Below are positions 6,407 through 14,179 of a stretch of DNA of 15,536 nucleotides, piece by piece. The stretch is from Chloroflexota bacterium (GTDB lineage Bacteria > Chloroflexota > Dehalococcoidia > Dehalococcoidales > Fen-1064): assembly GCA_026389745.1 (NCBI GenBank), contig JAPLHG010000113.1:1190-16725 (forward strand), written 5' to 3'. The translations under genes and the position numbers were made by a program. Every line of letters starts with the position of its first letter. The stretch's first letter is position 1. The notes under the pieces are model-generated. The model worked only from the letters and a program-made list of their open reading frames with translations. It ran no database searches and was not told the origin of the DNA.

Positions 6407-6429
6407 CTCTTAGACGGGCTGCCTAAGAG
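6407..6429. terminator. Hairpin between convergent genes, possible terminator
   Basis: CTCTTAG (6407-6413) and CTAAGAG (6423-6429) form a perfect 7-bp stem with a 9-nt loop, about 36 bp after the hydrolase stop. There is no clear T-run on either strand, so if it terminates transcription it is a weak or bidirectional site. Confidence 0.4.
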
Positions 6430-6463
6430 GTGAGATTCCCTTAAAGTAAACTTCTTCCCAATT

Positions 6464-7081
6464 TTACCCCAGTCTATCCTCTAGTTCCTTCTGCCTGATG
6501 GTCAGGGTCAGGTCACTGCGGGTTTTTTCCAGCACGCCCCGCATATTATCGGTGGTGCGGCGCAGGCCATGAGTGATGGCATCCGGAAAATCCATCGTCA
6601 CCAGCACATTGTAGATATCATCCATATCGGAAAGGAACTCCTCCCCGCGGGATAAATCGCCCTTACGCATACTGTCCAGCAGATAACGCCTCAATTCACC
6701 CATCGCCTCTGCCAGACCATGCAGATAAGCCACCGGGTCAATTTTCAGTTCCTCGGGAGTCGGGGGCTGTTTCCCCATAACGAGGGCAAGTGCAATACTG
6801 CCCTCCGCATACTCTTTCTGCGCATCGATGAGAAAGCCGGTGCGGATTTCAATACCATCGGCAAGCGCCTCTTCTGCTTCATCCAAAAGTTTTCTGGCAG
6901 ACTGGAGCAATTCTGCTGACGTGCCTAATTCCTGACGGTGCAAAGCACGGATGGAAAGACTACTATAACGGATGACCTCACGGCAAATCGGCAATACTTT
7001 TTCCCGGGTGGCATCCTTCGCCGCAAAACTCTCTCTAACACGGTCGGCAATTGCATCCAGATTTTCGGTTAATCTACCCAT
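6464..7081 (-). CDS. Translin family protein
   Basis: A 205-residue, all-helical, probably cytoplasmic protein. Family-typical stretches are REVIRYSSLSIRALHR (34-49), the DAQKEYAEG helix (86-94), and PTPEELKIDPVAYLHGLAEA (107-126) followed by MGELRRYLLDSMRKGD. Eukaryotic translin and TRAX form octameric RNA/DNA-binding assemblies, and TRAX gives the C3PO complex its RNase activity. Prokaryotic homologues are known but their role is poorly defined, and some databases mislabel them haloacid dehalogenase, which does not fit this sequence. The ATG lies 1 bp after the thiE stop, with GAGGGG 4 nt upstream, so the two are almost certainly co-translated from one mRNA. I infer a nucleic-acid-binding role only. 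Confidence 0.82.
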   Translation of the reverse strand: MGRLTENLDAIADRVRESFAAKDATREKVLPICREVIRYSSLSIRALHRQELGTSAELLQSARKLLDEAEEALADGIEIRTGFLIDAQKEYAEGSIALALVMGKQPPTPEELKIDPVAYLHGLAEAMGELRRYLLDSMRKGDLSRGEEFLSDMDDIYNVLVTMDFPDAITHGLRRTTDNMRGVLEKTRSDLTLTIRQKELEDRLG

Positions 7082-7082
7082 A

Positions 7083-8138
7083 TTACCCCTCGAATGCTTT
7101 TATTATCTCACGAGCGGCTGTTCCCGGTGAATCCGCGCCTAAAATAGCGCCAATGACCGCCACGGAATCCGCCCCCGCCTTTTTTACTTCGGCAATATTT
7201 TCCAGTGTGAGCCCGCCAATCGCCACTAGCGGCACCGATACTGCCTGCCTGACCCTCAGCAACTCCTCCAGCCCCGTGACAACGGTATCTTTGCTCGGAG
7301 TCGGAAACACAGCACCAACGGCAACATAATCAGCGCCATCGGCAACGGCTTTTTGTGCTTGCTCTGCCGTGAAAACAGAACAACCAATGAGCATATCCAT
7401 CGGCGCCAATTTGCGGGCAATACTGACAGGCAGGTCTTCCTGCCCAATGTGCAAGCCATCTGCCCCGGCTGCCAGCGCTATATCGAGGTAATCGTTCACA
7501 ATAAACAGCGTGCCGTTTTCAACACACAGGTTCTGCAATTCCTGAGCAACAGCAAGCAAAGCCCTCTTTTCGGTAGTTTTATCCCGCAGTTGGACTGTTC
7601 CGGCGCCGCCAAAAATGACCTGCCGTGCAATATCCAGGTGGCTGCGCCCCTTTAAGGCATCAGTGTCAACGACAGCATACAGCCCAATAATGTGCTTCGA
7701 TTTGTCCTGACGCAAAAGTCGGGCAATCAAATTCTTTTCGATGGTGTACAGGTCGAACCGGGCTTGCTGAAACTTCTCGGCGCTTACAGGCAGAGCCTCA
7801 CCCGCGAGTTTCGCCAGCTCTTCCAGGGTACGCAGGGCTTCCTGAACCCGCCGGGAATTAGCGACAATTGCCAAGGGCAGGTCTTTCCCACCCTGTTCTA
7901 CGTCGATACTTGCCCCGACATCCCCCCCTGAGTCACGGGATTGAATCAATTGCTTCTGGAAAGACCAGCCGCTAGTGATAAGTGTATGACGCATAGTTTT
8001 GAGTTGTTCCGTGAGTGTGACATCGTTCAAAAGAAACCGCGCCGAATCCTCCAGAAAACGGAGACCCTCAGCGGCTCTGTTCAGGCTGGCATCGATGATA
8101 CGAAGGGTTTGTGGTGAGCTTGATTCTGATGGAAACAT
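7083..8138 (-). CDS. thiE: ThiD2-ThiE fusion: thiamin phosphate synthase
   Basis: A 351-residue cytoplasmic enzyme with two domains. Residues about 11-145 match the ThiD2-type N-terminal domain (RIIDASLNRAAEGLRFLEDS at 13-32; IVANSRRVQEALRTLEEL at 91-108), a family reported as a hydroxymethylpyrimidine-phosphate kinase. Residues about 150-351 are a TIM-barrel thiamin phosphate synthase that joins HMP-PP and thiazole phosphate. Its marks are QLRDK (183-187), VNDY (214-217), DGLHIGQED (227-235), GAVFPTPSKD (275-284) and AIGGLTLEN (306-314). The fusion thus covers two adjacent pathway steps. The second kinase step of classical ThiD is not otherwise visible here. The ATG start has no good ribosome-binding site. 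No TPP riboswitch is seen upstream; the gap is too short and lacks the motif. Confidence 0.9.
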   Translation of the reverse strand: MFPSESSSPQTLRIIDASLNRAAEGLRFLEDSARFLLNDVTLTEQLKTMRHTLITSGWSFQKQLIQSRDSGGDVGASIDVEQGGKDLPLAIVANSRRVQEALRTLEELAKLAGEALPVSAEKFQQARFDLYTIEKNLIARLLRQDKSKHIIGLYAVVDTDALKGRSHLDIARQVIFGGAGTVQLRDKTTEKRALLAVAQELQNLCVENGTLFIVNDYLDIALAAGADGLHIGQEDLPVSIARKLAPMDMLIGCSVFTAEQAQKAVADGADYVAVGAVFPTPSKDTVVTGLEELLRVRQAVSVPLVAIGGLTLENIAEVKKAGADSVAVIGAILGADSPGTAAREIIKAFEG

Positions 8139-8156
8139 TGCCGTTTACTCGTGACA

Positions 8157-8185
8157 ATTCTAACACGGCAAAGTCGTGAAAACAA
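8157..8185 (-). promoter_or_regulatory. Candidate promoter of thiE
   Basis: On the minus strand TTGTTT (8180-8185) and TAGAAT (8157-8162) are spaced by 17 bp. The -10 matches at 5 of 6 positions and the -35 only at TTG. The predicted start lies about 12 nt before the thiE ATG, fitting its near-leaderless look. Confidence 0.35.
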
Positions 8186-8195
8186 GCAAATACTA

Positions 8196-8343
8196 TCAGG
8201 GGTGGGCCAGAAGAATCCGAAGCCCTATTCCGATTAATATTAAGCCGCCGATTGTCTCCGCTCTTTTGCCGACCAGTTTATTGACTTTTCTGCCTGACAA
8301 AAAGCTAATGACGGTTACCAGAAAGATGAGTACTACGGTCGCG
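8196..8343 (-). pseudogene. MntP-type manganese efflux pump, C-terminal remnant
   Basis: After the oppF stop, an offset minus-strand frame reads TVVLIFLVTVISFLSGRKVN, then LVGKRAETIGGLILIGIG and LRILLAHP, and ends in TGA (8196-8198). The GKRAE..GG..LIGIG....L..H pattern is the last transmembrane segment and tail of MntP (DUF204/YebN) manganese exporters. Only about 48 of the roughly 185 residues remain, and no start or upstream part exists: beyond about 8343 the frame lies inside oppF. Either the pump was cut off when the opp operon arrived, or a deletion fused the two. The family is recognised by recall, so a search should confirm it. Confidence 0.7.
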
Positions 8344-9325
8344 ATTGCTCGTAAAGAAGACAGGCGACATGGTGACCATCGCCGACATCCTCCAGAAGCG
8401 GCGTCACGTTAGAGCAATCGGCAAAAGCACGGTAACAGCGTGGATGGAAGACACACCCTGAAGGTGGGCTCATGGGACTGGGGACTTCCCCTTGGAGAAC
8501 AATAATCTGCCTCTTCATCTCTACTTCCGGGTCGGGAATAGGGACCGCCGAAAGAAGCGCCTGAGTGTATGGGTGTAATGGATTCTTATAAATTTCATCC
8601 CGATTGGAAATCTCTGCAATCTTGCCTAGATACATTACGGCCACACGGTCGCTAATATGGCGCACCACTGAGAGGTCGTGTGAGATAAACAGGTAAGCGA
8701 CACCAAACTTCTCCTGAAGGTCGGCCAGCAGGTTAACGATTTGTGCTTGAATTGAAACGTCAAGGGCAGAAAGTGGCTCATCGCACATTATAAAACGTGG
8801 TTGGAGAGCAAGTGCTCTTGCCACGCCAAGTCGTTGACGCTGGCCGCCACTGAACTCATGGGGATAGCGGTCTGCCATATAGGGAGCCAGCCCTACCAGA
8901 TTAAGCAGTTCGGCAACTCGTTCTCGGTATTCTTTCCCTCGAGCTATATTATGGATGATTAGCGGCTCGCCGATAATGTCCCTCGCTGTGAAGCGAGGAT
9001 TCAATGAGTCATAAGGGTCCTGGAAGATAACCTGGAGCCTCTGCCTGAGCGGTTGTAATTCTCTGTCAGAAAGCTGGCACAGGTCTTTTCCTTCAAAAAA
9101 TACCTCTCCAGATGTGGCACGGTAAAGCTGTAACATGCACTTGCCCAGAGTTGTTTTACCGCAACCGCTTTCCCCGACTAGCCCTAACGTCTCTCCATCG
9201 TGGATAGCAAAGCTCACCCCGTCAACTGCCTTAATATCGGCAATTTTCTTCTGACGGAACAACCCCCGTGTTACCGGGAAATATTTAGTCAGGTTATTAA
9301 CTTCTATGACGACTTCTTTTGCCAT
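8333..9325 (-). CDS. oppF: Peptide ABC transporter ATP-binding protein OppF/DppF
   Basis: A 330-residue cytoplasmic ATPase, one of the two nucleotide-binding subunits of the peptide importer. Walker A is GESGCGKT (51-58), the Q-loop is Q102, the ABC signature is FSGGQ (158-162), Walker B is FIMCDE (178-183), followed by a standard PLSALD loop, and the switch histidine is H216 in SHDLSVV. The C-terminal oligopeptide-transporter extension has four cysteines (C291, C297, C304, C322). In a related DppD protein the equivalent region binds a 4Fe-4S cluster, so this may too. The start overlaps the end of oppD by 22 bp and has AGAAGGAAC upstream. It is the last gene of the operon. No strong terminator is seen after it, only the MntP remnant. 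Confidence 0.93.
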   Translation of the reverse strand: MAKEVVIEVNNLTKYFPVTRGLFRQKKIADIKAVDGVSFAIHDGETLGLVGESGCGKTTLGKCMLQLYRATSGEVFFEGKDLCQLSDRELQPLRQRLQVIFQDPYDSLNPRFTARDIIGEPLIIHNIARGKEYRERVAELLNLVGLAPYMADRYPHEFSGGQRQRLGVARALALQPRFIMCDEPLSALDVSIQAQIVNLLADLQEKFGVAYLFISHDLSVVRHISDRVAVMYLGKIAEISNRDEIYKNPLHPYTQALLSAVPIPDPEVEMKRQIIVLQGEVPSPMSPPSGCVFHPRCYRAFADCSNVTPLLEDVGDGHHVACLLYEQSRP

Positions 9326-10305
9326 GGTCTTTGTTCCTTCTGTGACACCCAGCAGGCGGCATAGTGATTCGGGGCTACTTCCAGTAAAGGTGGTTTCTCA
9401 CGCTGACATTGTGGCATAGAATAGGCACAACGCGCCTGAAAAGAGCAACCGATAGGTGGTGCGATGAGGTCCGGCGGCTGTCCGTCAATCGGTAACAAAC
9501 GTGTCTTTCTAGGTTCGTCCAGACGTGGTACAGATGTGAGTAAACCGGCGGTATAAGGATGACAGGGATAGCGGTAAACATCCAGAGCATTACCGTGCTC
9601 GATAATATTGCCGGCGTACATTACGAAAACTCTACGCGCATATCGAGCGACGATTCCCAGATTATGAGTAATCAGAATAAGAGCTGTATTCAGCTCTTTA
9701 GTGATATTGCGTATCAGTTCCAGCAACTGCGCCTGTATCGTGACATCCACTACAGTGGTTGGCTCATCAGCGATGATAAGTTGTGGCTGACAGGCAATAG
9801 CAATAGCTATCATTGCTCTCTGACGCATCCCGCCACTAAATTGATGAGGGTAGTCATAGATACGGCGTTCGGGATGTGGGATGCCTACCAGCTTCAGCAG
9901 GCGAGTGGCTTCCTGCATACCTTCCTTAAGCGACATGTTTTTATGAAATTCCAGCCCTTCCGATATTTGTCTGCCGATAGTGAGTACCGGATTTAGTGAA
10001 GTCAGCGGCTCCTGAAATATTATAGAAATCTTTGCCCCGCGCATCTTACGCATCTCATCACCGGATAGTTTCAGCAGGTCGGTGCCTTCGAAAAGAATCT
10101 CTCCCGATTCAATTTTTCCTGCCGGTTCGGCAACCAAACGCAAAATTGAAAGGGCGCTGACTGTCTTGCCACATCCGCTTTCACCGACCAGAGCGATGGT
10201 CTCCCCTCTATTGACATCATAGGATACACCGTCCACAGCTTTGACAACGCCATCCTGAGTATTAAAATATGTTTTTAGATTACGAACTTCAAGTAAAGCC
10301 GTCAT
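9304..10305 (-). CDS. oppD: Peptide ABC transporter ATP-binding protein OppD/DppD
   Basis: A 333-residue cytoplasmic ATPase that pairs with OppF under the OppBC permease. Walker A is GESGCGKT (41-48), the Q-loop is Q98, the signature is FSGGM (156-160) and Walker B is LIIADE (176-181). The next loop reads PTTVVD where the family usually has PTTALD, and the switch histidine H214 is followed by N (THNLGIV) instead of the usual D. These changes flank the ATP sandwich and may make this the weaker site. The C-terminal extension has C287, C293, C300 and C318, possibly binding 4Fe-4S. The start lies 4 nt after the oppC stop. The C-terminus (QKEQRPWQKKSS) overlaps oppF. Confidence 0.92.
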   Translation of the reverse strand: MTALLEVRNLKTYFNTQDGVVKAVDGVSYDVNRGETIALVGESGCGKTVSALSILRLVAEPAGKIESGEILFEGTDLLKLSGDEMRKMRGAKISIIFQEPLTSLNPVLTIGRQISEGLEFHKNMSLKEGMQEATRLLKLVGIPHPERRIYDYPHQFSGGMRQRAMIAIAIACQPQLIIADEPTTVVDVTIQAQLLELIRNITKELNTALILITHNLGIVARYARRVFVMYAGNIIEHGNALDVYRYPCHPYTAGLLTSVPRLDEPRKTRLLPIDGQPPDLIAPPIGCSFQARCAYSMPQCQREKPPLLEVAPNHYAACWVSQKEQRPWQKKSS

Positions 10306-10309
10306 TTAT

Positions 10310-11194
10310 TTAACGCCTCATCTTCGGGTCAAGAGCGTCTCTCAGCCCATCACCCAAGAAAGTGAATGCTATCATCAAGAGAGCAACTGCCAAGGCAGGG
10401 AAGAATACCTGATACCACGAGGCAAATATAACATCGTAGCCATCGTGAATCATGGCACCCCAGCTTGGCGTCGGTGGCCTGACGCCGATGCCAATATAAC
10501 TCAATGCCGCTTCGGTAAAAATAGCGCGCGGAATGTTAAAGGTTATTGAAACAATGATAGGCCCGAGAGAATTGGGTAACAGATGCCGCCATGTGATGTA
10601 GCGTCCCGTGCCGCCCATCACCTTCGCCGCACTAATGAAATCGCGTGATTTAATGGAGAGGATTTGCCCGCGGACAAGACGGGAAATATTGACCCAGGCA
10701 ACTAGCCCGATAGCGAGGAACAACTGGTAGATACCACCGCCAAGCACCGCTTTCAAGAGAATCACTAGCAGGAGGTCAGGAAAACCATACATCACGTCCA
10801 CGAAGCGCATCAGGACATTGTCAACTCTGCCGCCAGCGTACCCGGCAATAGCGCCTATGGGTATACCGATACCAATTACAATCAGCTGAGTGAAAATGCC
10901 AACAGCCAGGGACGTGCGTGCACCATATAGCAGTCGTGCAAAGACATCACGACCCAGACCATCTGTACCCAGCCAGTGTTTGGCACTGGGGTTTTGAAGG
11001 AGGGCGCTATAGTCCTGGTGGGCAAAATCGTACGGGGTAATAAGAGGCGCAAAGATAGCGGCGAGCGCCAATACGATGATAAAGATACCGCCCGCCATTG
11101 CCAGCTTGTTTCTTCTGAGCCGAATCCACGCATCGCCCCAGAGTGTGTGGTGGGGTCGTTCGCTGCCGATTGTGGTATTTGCTACTATTGCCAA
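10310..11194 (-). CDS. oppC: Peptide ABC transporter permease OppC/DppC
   Basis: A 294-residue inner-membrane permease. It has an N-terminal cytoplasmic stretch, a first helix (about 33-52), the periplasmic HWLGTDGLGRDVFARLLYGA stretch (73-92) typical of OppC/DppC, and five further helices. The EAA loop that contacts the ATPases is about 184-213 (RDFISAAKVMGGTGRYITWR). The start is a TTG (11192-11194) with GGAG 6 nt upstream; no better ATG lies nearby, and the N-terminus is of normal length. It begins 10 nt after the oppB stop, consistent with one operon and stoichiometric synthesis with OppB. Confidence 0.93.
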   Translation of the reverse strand: MAIVANTTIGSERPHHTLWGDAWIRLRRNKLAMAGGIFIIVLALAAIFAPLITPYDFAHQDYSALLQNPSAKHWLGTDGLGRDVFARLLYGARTSLAVGIFTQLIVIGIGIPIGAIAGYAGGRVDNVLMRFVDVMYGFPDLLLVILLKAVLGGGIYQLFLAIGLVAWVNISRLVRGQILSIKSRDFISAAKVMGGTGRYITWRHLLPNSLGPIIVSITFNIPRAIFTEAALSYIGIGVRPPTPSWGAMIHDGYDVIFASWYQVFFPALAVALLMIAFTFLGDGLRDALDPKMRR

Positions 11195-11204
11195 CTTTTA
11201 CTCC

Positions 11205-12122
11205 CTAATTGTAAACAATACGCGGGTCAATCACGCCGTATAGAATATCAACCACCATGTTTGCGATGGCAATGACGAAGGCATAAAATAATACGCTTCC
11301 CATAATCAGCCCGTAATCACGGGCAAAAATACCCTGCACGAAGAGGCGCCCGATACCGGGGATACTGAAGATAGTCTCGACAATGACTGAGCCGGTGACA
11401 AGATTTGCAAATTCCGGGCCGGCAATAGTAACAACGGGAATGAGAGAATTCCGCAGAATATGACGTATTAAGACAACACGTTCCAACAGACCCTTAGAAC
11501 GGGCGGTGCGAACATAGTCCTGGCGCATTACTTCCAGGGTGCTGGCTCTGGTAATTCTAGCGATGAAGGCAGCGGGCAAAGCTCCCAACGCAAAGGCAGG
11601 CATAATAATTTGTGATACGGAACCCCAGCCGCCGGTAGGCAGCCAGTGCAGTAACACTGAGAAAACTACCATCAACAGGATTGCCAAGACAAAGCCGGGA
11701 ATACTGGCAAAGATGGTGGAAAACATTACGCTGACATAATCAATCCAAGAGTTCTGTTTTAGAGCAGCGGCCATCCCCAGGGAGATCCCGATCAAAATCG
11801 CCGCAATAAAAGCCGTGATTCCCAGCGTTGCTGTTATCGGTAACCCCTGCATCAGTATCTGGGTGACACTGCGATTCTGAAAGGAATAGGAGATTCCTAA
11901 ATCGCCGTGGAGTAAACCGATGAGGAAATTCCCGTACTGGACGAAGAAAGGCTTGTCCAATCCGTATTTTCTGTTAAGGGCTTCGACAACCTGTGGAGCG
12001 AGTTGTTTTTCCCGGTCCCAGGGACCGCCAGGCACCAGATGCATTAGAGAAAATGTGATAAACGAGACGACAAGGAGAACGAGAAGCAGCCAGAGAATAC
12101 GGCGTATTACGTATCTTGTCAT
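11205..12122 (-). CDS. oppB: Peptide ABC transporter permease OppB/DppB
   Basis: A 305-residue inner-membrane permease with six predicted helices. The N-terminus MTRYVIRRILWLLLVLLVVS and the LVPGGPWDREK segment (29-39) are typical of OppB. The GDLGISYSFQNRSV segment (73-86) marks the periplasmic loop. The EAA loop is DYVRTARSKGLLERVVLIRH (202-221), continuing to NSLIP. The protein ends DPRIVYN, the usual OppB/DppB-type terminus. It pairs with OppC to form the translocation path. The start ATG is preceded by AACATAAATAA, without a strong ribosome-binding site, and oppD shares the same AAATAAATGAC start context. Confidence 0.94.
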   Translation of the reverse strand: MTRYVIRRILWLLLVLLVVSFITFSLMHLVPGGPWDREKQLAPQVVEALNRKYGLDKPFFVQYGNFLIGLLHGDLGISYSFQNRSVTQILMQGLPITATLGITAFIAAILIGISLGMAAALKQNSWIDYVSVMFSTIFASIPGFVLAILLMVVFSVLLHWLPTGGWGSVSQIIMPAFALGALPAAFIARITRASTLEVMRQDYVRTARSKGLLERVVLIRHILRNSLIPVVTIAGPEFANLVTGSVIVETIFSIPGIGRLFVQGIFARDYGLIMGSVLFYAFVIAIANMVVDILYGVIDPRIVYN

Positions 12123-12143
12123 TTATTTATGTTCATTTTAGAC

Positions 12144-12179
12144 CTCAGGGGAGCGGGAAGTTATCCCGACTCCCCTGAG
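12144..12179. terminator. Strong hairpin between oppA and oppB (attenuator/mRNA stabiliser)
   Basis: CTCAGGGGAG (12144-12153) and CTCCCCTGAG (12170-12179) form a perfect 10-bp stem, extended by CGGGA/TCCCG (12154-12158 and 12164-12168) with one bulged base and a 5-nt loop. In the direction of oppA-to-oppB transcription it is followed by GTCTAAAATG rather than a long T-run. It is therefore more likely a partial terminator or a 3'-end stabiliser for oppA mRNA than a full stop. Confidence 0.7.
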
Positions 12180-12212
12180 TTATTTTAGTACACGATAACT
12201 TGATTTGTGATG

Positions 12213-13868
12213 TTACTTAGCTATGTAGACTTCGTTGTAGAACATGTCGCCGGCTACCTGTCCATCCATGCCAGTGGTCTTTAATCCCTTAACCCATGGT
12301 TTCACCAGCAGGAAGCGTTCGCGGTAGAACATGGTGACGATGGGGGCATCATCCATGACCAGCTTCTGGGCATCAGCCCAATCCTGAAGGCGTGTGGTGT
12401 TATCCAGCTCTTTCAGTGCTACCGCCGCCAGGGCATCAAATGTGGGATTGCTGTATAGGGTGTGATTATTGCCGGCGCCGGTGCCGAAGAGTTGTGGCAG
12501 CCAGTTATCCGGGTCGGGATAGTCAGCACCCCAGCCGAACCATGCCCACATATGCTTCCCTGCGTTTATATATTGCTGGAATGACTTTGATTCCTGAGGG
12601 TCAAGAGTGATATTGATTCCCAAATTCTGCTGCATTTGAGCTTGCAGGAATTGGGCAATGGTACGGTTGCCAGCTGTATCGGAATATGAAAACTTGATCT
12701 CGGGGAGTTGACTGACATCGGAATAGCCCGCTTGGTCAAGCAGTTCCTTTGCCTTGGTAACGTTGAAGGCATATTCTGCACCTAGAGTCGCATCATATCC
12801 CGGCATTCCGGGTGGAATCCAACTCAATGCCACTTTACCGACACCACCTCTGATATCGATTAAGGTTTGGCGGTCAACCGCGCAGGACAATGCCTGACGT
12901 ACCAGCTTGTTGTCGAACGGTGGTTTGGTAACATTGAACTGGAAGGCGAAGGTAGTCAGGTCATTATACCGCAGGATTTCAGGACTCAGTACGGCATTAG
13001 TCATAGTCGCTTTTTCCGTACCAACCGGAACGCCACTAATATCCAATTCGCCGTTATAGTAAGCTGCCAGTGCGGCATTGGCATCGGCAATCATCTTGAA
13101 GTCAATCTCGGCGAGATTAGGCTTGGTGCCCCAGTAATTGGGGTTCGGTTTGAAAGTCATGTGGTCCAGATGTACCCACTCGGTCAGAAGGTAGGGACCA
13201 TCGCCGATGTAATTGGGTGGGTCAGTCCAGCTATCGCCGTACTGGGTGATAATGTCTTCTCTCAGCGGATATACGGGCCAAAGAGCCATCAAGTCCAGGA
13301 AAGTAGGCAACGGGTCATTGAGTTTAATCTGTAGAGTCTCGTCATCCGGAGCGCTAACACCGACTGCATTCTCAAGTGCTGTTTTTTCAGCATCAGTCTT
13401 GTCGGTGGCAGAGAAGTATGCCTCGGCGCCGACGATGTCGAAGTAGAAAGAAGCGTAGGCGCACGCTAGGTCAGGATTTAACTCTCTCTTGATGCTGTAG
13501 ACAAAGTCACTGGCGGTTACCTTCTTGTCATCGCTCCAGGTAACATTGGTCCTCAGCGTGAAAGTGTAGGTTAGACCATCAGCCGAAATGCCTTCGTTAG
13601 CGATGGTTGGGATTACCGTGGCAACGTCTGCCCTCAGTGAGAGGTCCTGGTTGAAGCCGAGCAGTCCGACAAAGACCTGGGTGATGACACTTTTTTCGGC
13701 AGCCCAGGAAGCCTGGTTGGGGTCAATTTGCGCGGGTTCGCCGGCCAGGTTGACACGGAGAATCTGCTCCCCGGTTCCTTTCGTTCCCTGGGTACAGGCG
13801 CTGGTAAGGACGAGAGATGCGGTCATCAGAATGGCCAGTAGGGAAAGTATGATTGATTTTCTTCTCAT
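12213..13868 (-). CDS. oppA: Peptide ABC transporter substrate-binding lipoprotein OppA
   Basis: The extracytoplasmic receptor of the importer, family 5 (SBP_bac_5), 551 residues. A basic start MRRKS, a hydrophobic run, and a lipobox LTSAC with C25 indicate a lipid-anchored exported protein. The mature part has family features: NLAGEPAQIDPN near the N-terminus, GLTYTFTLRTNVTWSDDKKV followed by TASDFVYSIKR, the YIGDGPYLLTEW...NPNYWG stretch, RQALSCAVDRQTLI, and DYPDPDNWLPQLFG near the C-terminus. The longest frame starts further upstream at a TTG (13934), but the ATG at 13866-13868 has a perfect AGGAGGT a few bases away and gives a proper signal peptide, so it is the start. Peptide length preference cannot be told. 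A nickel or other dipeptide-like ligand is possible. Confidence 0.93.
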   Translation of the reverse strand: MRRKSIILSLLAILMTASLVLTSACTQGTKGTGEQILRVNLAGEPAQIDPNQASWAAEKSVITQVFVGLLGFNQDLSLRADVATVIPTIANEGISADGLTYTFTLRTNVTWSDDKKVTASDFVYSIKRELNPDLACAYASFYFDIVGAEAYFSATDKTDAEKTALENAVGVSAPDDETLQIKLNDPLPTFLDLMALWPVYPLREDIITQYGDSWTDPPNYIGDGPYLLTEWVHLDHMTFKPNPNYWGTKPNLAEIDFKMIADANAALAAYYNGELDISGVPVGTEKATMTNAVLSPEILRYNDLTTFAFQFNVTKPPFDNKLVRQALSCAVDRQTLIDIRGGVGKVALSWIPPGMPGYDATLGAEYAFNVTKAKELLDQAGYSDVSQLPEIKFSYSDTAGNRTIAQFLQAQMQQNLGINITLDPQESKSFQQYINAGKHMWAWFGWGADYPDPDNWLPQLFGTGAGNNHTLYSNPTFDALAAVALKELDNTTRLQDWADAQKLVMDDAPIVTMFYRERFLLVKPWVKGLKTTGMDGQVAGDMFYNEVYIAK

Positions 13869-14036
13869 AAAACCTCCTCTTTTTTTCTTTGCTATATTCA
13901 ATCTGTTTGTGACCAGATTCTCGCCGGAAACCAAGACGGAGAAGGTACGGAACGGAAATGATTACGGGTGGTAAACCAATTAAGGTGTATAGTTTTATAT
14001 CCCCGTTAAAAACACTCTTATTCGGTTAGACCTAAG

Positions 14037-14063
14037 ATTATACAAAGTAAAGTGCATTGTCAA
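14037..14063 (-). promoter_or_regulatory. Consensus promoter of the opp operon
   Basis: On the minus strand a perfect TTGACA (14058-14063) and a perfect TATAAT (14037-14042) are separated by 15 bp, two shorter than optimal. The predicted start near 14030 gives a leader of about 160 nt before oppA. Both boxes being exact makes a real promoter likely. The short spacer may reduce its basal strength or make it activator-dependent. Confidence 0.6.
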
Positions 14064-14066
14064 GTA

Positions 14067-14085
14067 GGGGAAGGATATTTTCCCC
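14067..14085. promoter_or_regulatory. Inverted repeat just upstream of the opp promoter
   Basis: GGGGAA (14067-14072) and TTCCCC (14080-14085) form a perfect 6-bp inverted repeat with a 7-bp centre, ending 3 bp from the -35 box. Its position suits an activator site. An alternative is a small terminator-like hairpin for the hydrolase gene upstream, although no T-run follows in that direction. Confidence 0.35.
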
Positions 14086-14179
14086 AAAAACTACAAAAAA
14101 ATATCTGCTGTTTCGTATAAAACCTAGCTGATAGCATCATCTCCTTGCATTATCTCTCAGAAGATTTTGAAAACTTATT

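Larger units (their letters stand above)
13869..14179. other. Intergenic region and long oppA leader
   Basis: A 311-bp gap. It holds the oppA ribosome-binding site (AGGAGGT, 13872-13878), about 160 nt of untranslated leader with no recognised riboswitch or T-box motif, the consensus promoter, the 6-bp inverted repeat, and an A/T-rich tract (about 14086-14102) upstream of it. No gene is seen. Confidence 0.5.

Noticed and set aside
6464..7081. Haloacid dehalogenase as the product of the gene after thiE
   Set aside because: That label is used for some homologues, but there is no DxDxT nucleophile motif, and the helical pattern is that of translin.
7083..8198. TPP riboswitch upstream of thiE
   Set aside because: The gap before thiE is under 60 bp after the MntP remnant, and I see no THI-box-like CTGAGA or ACCTGA arrangement there.
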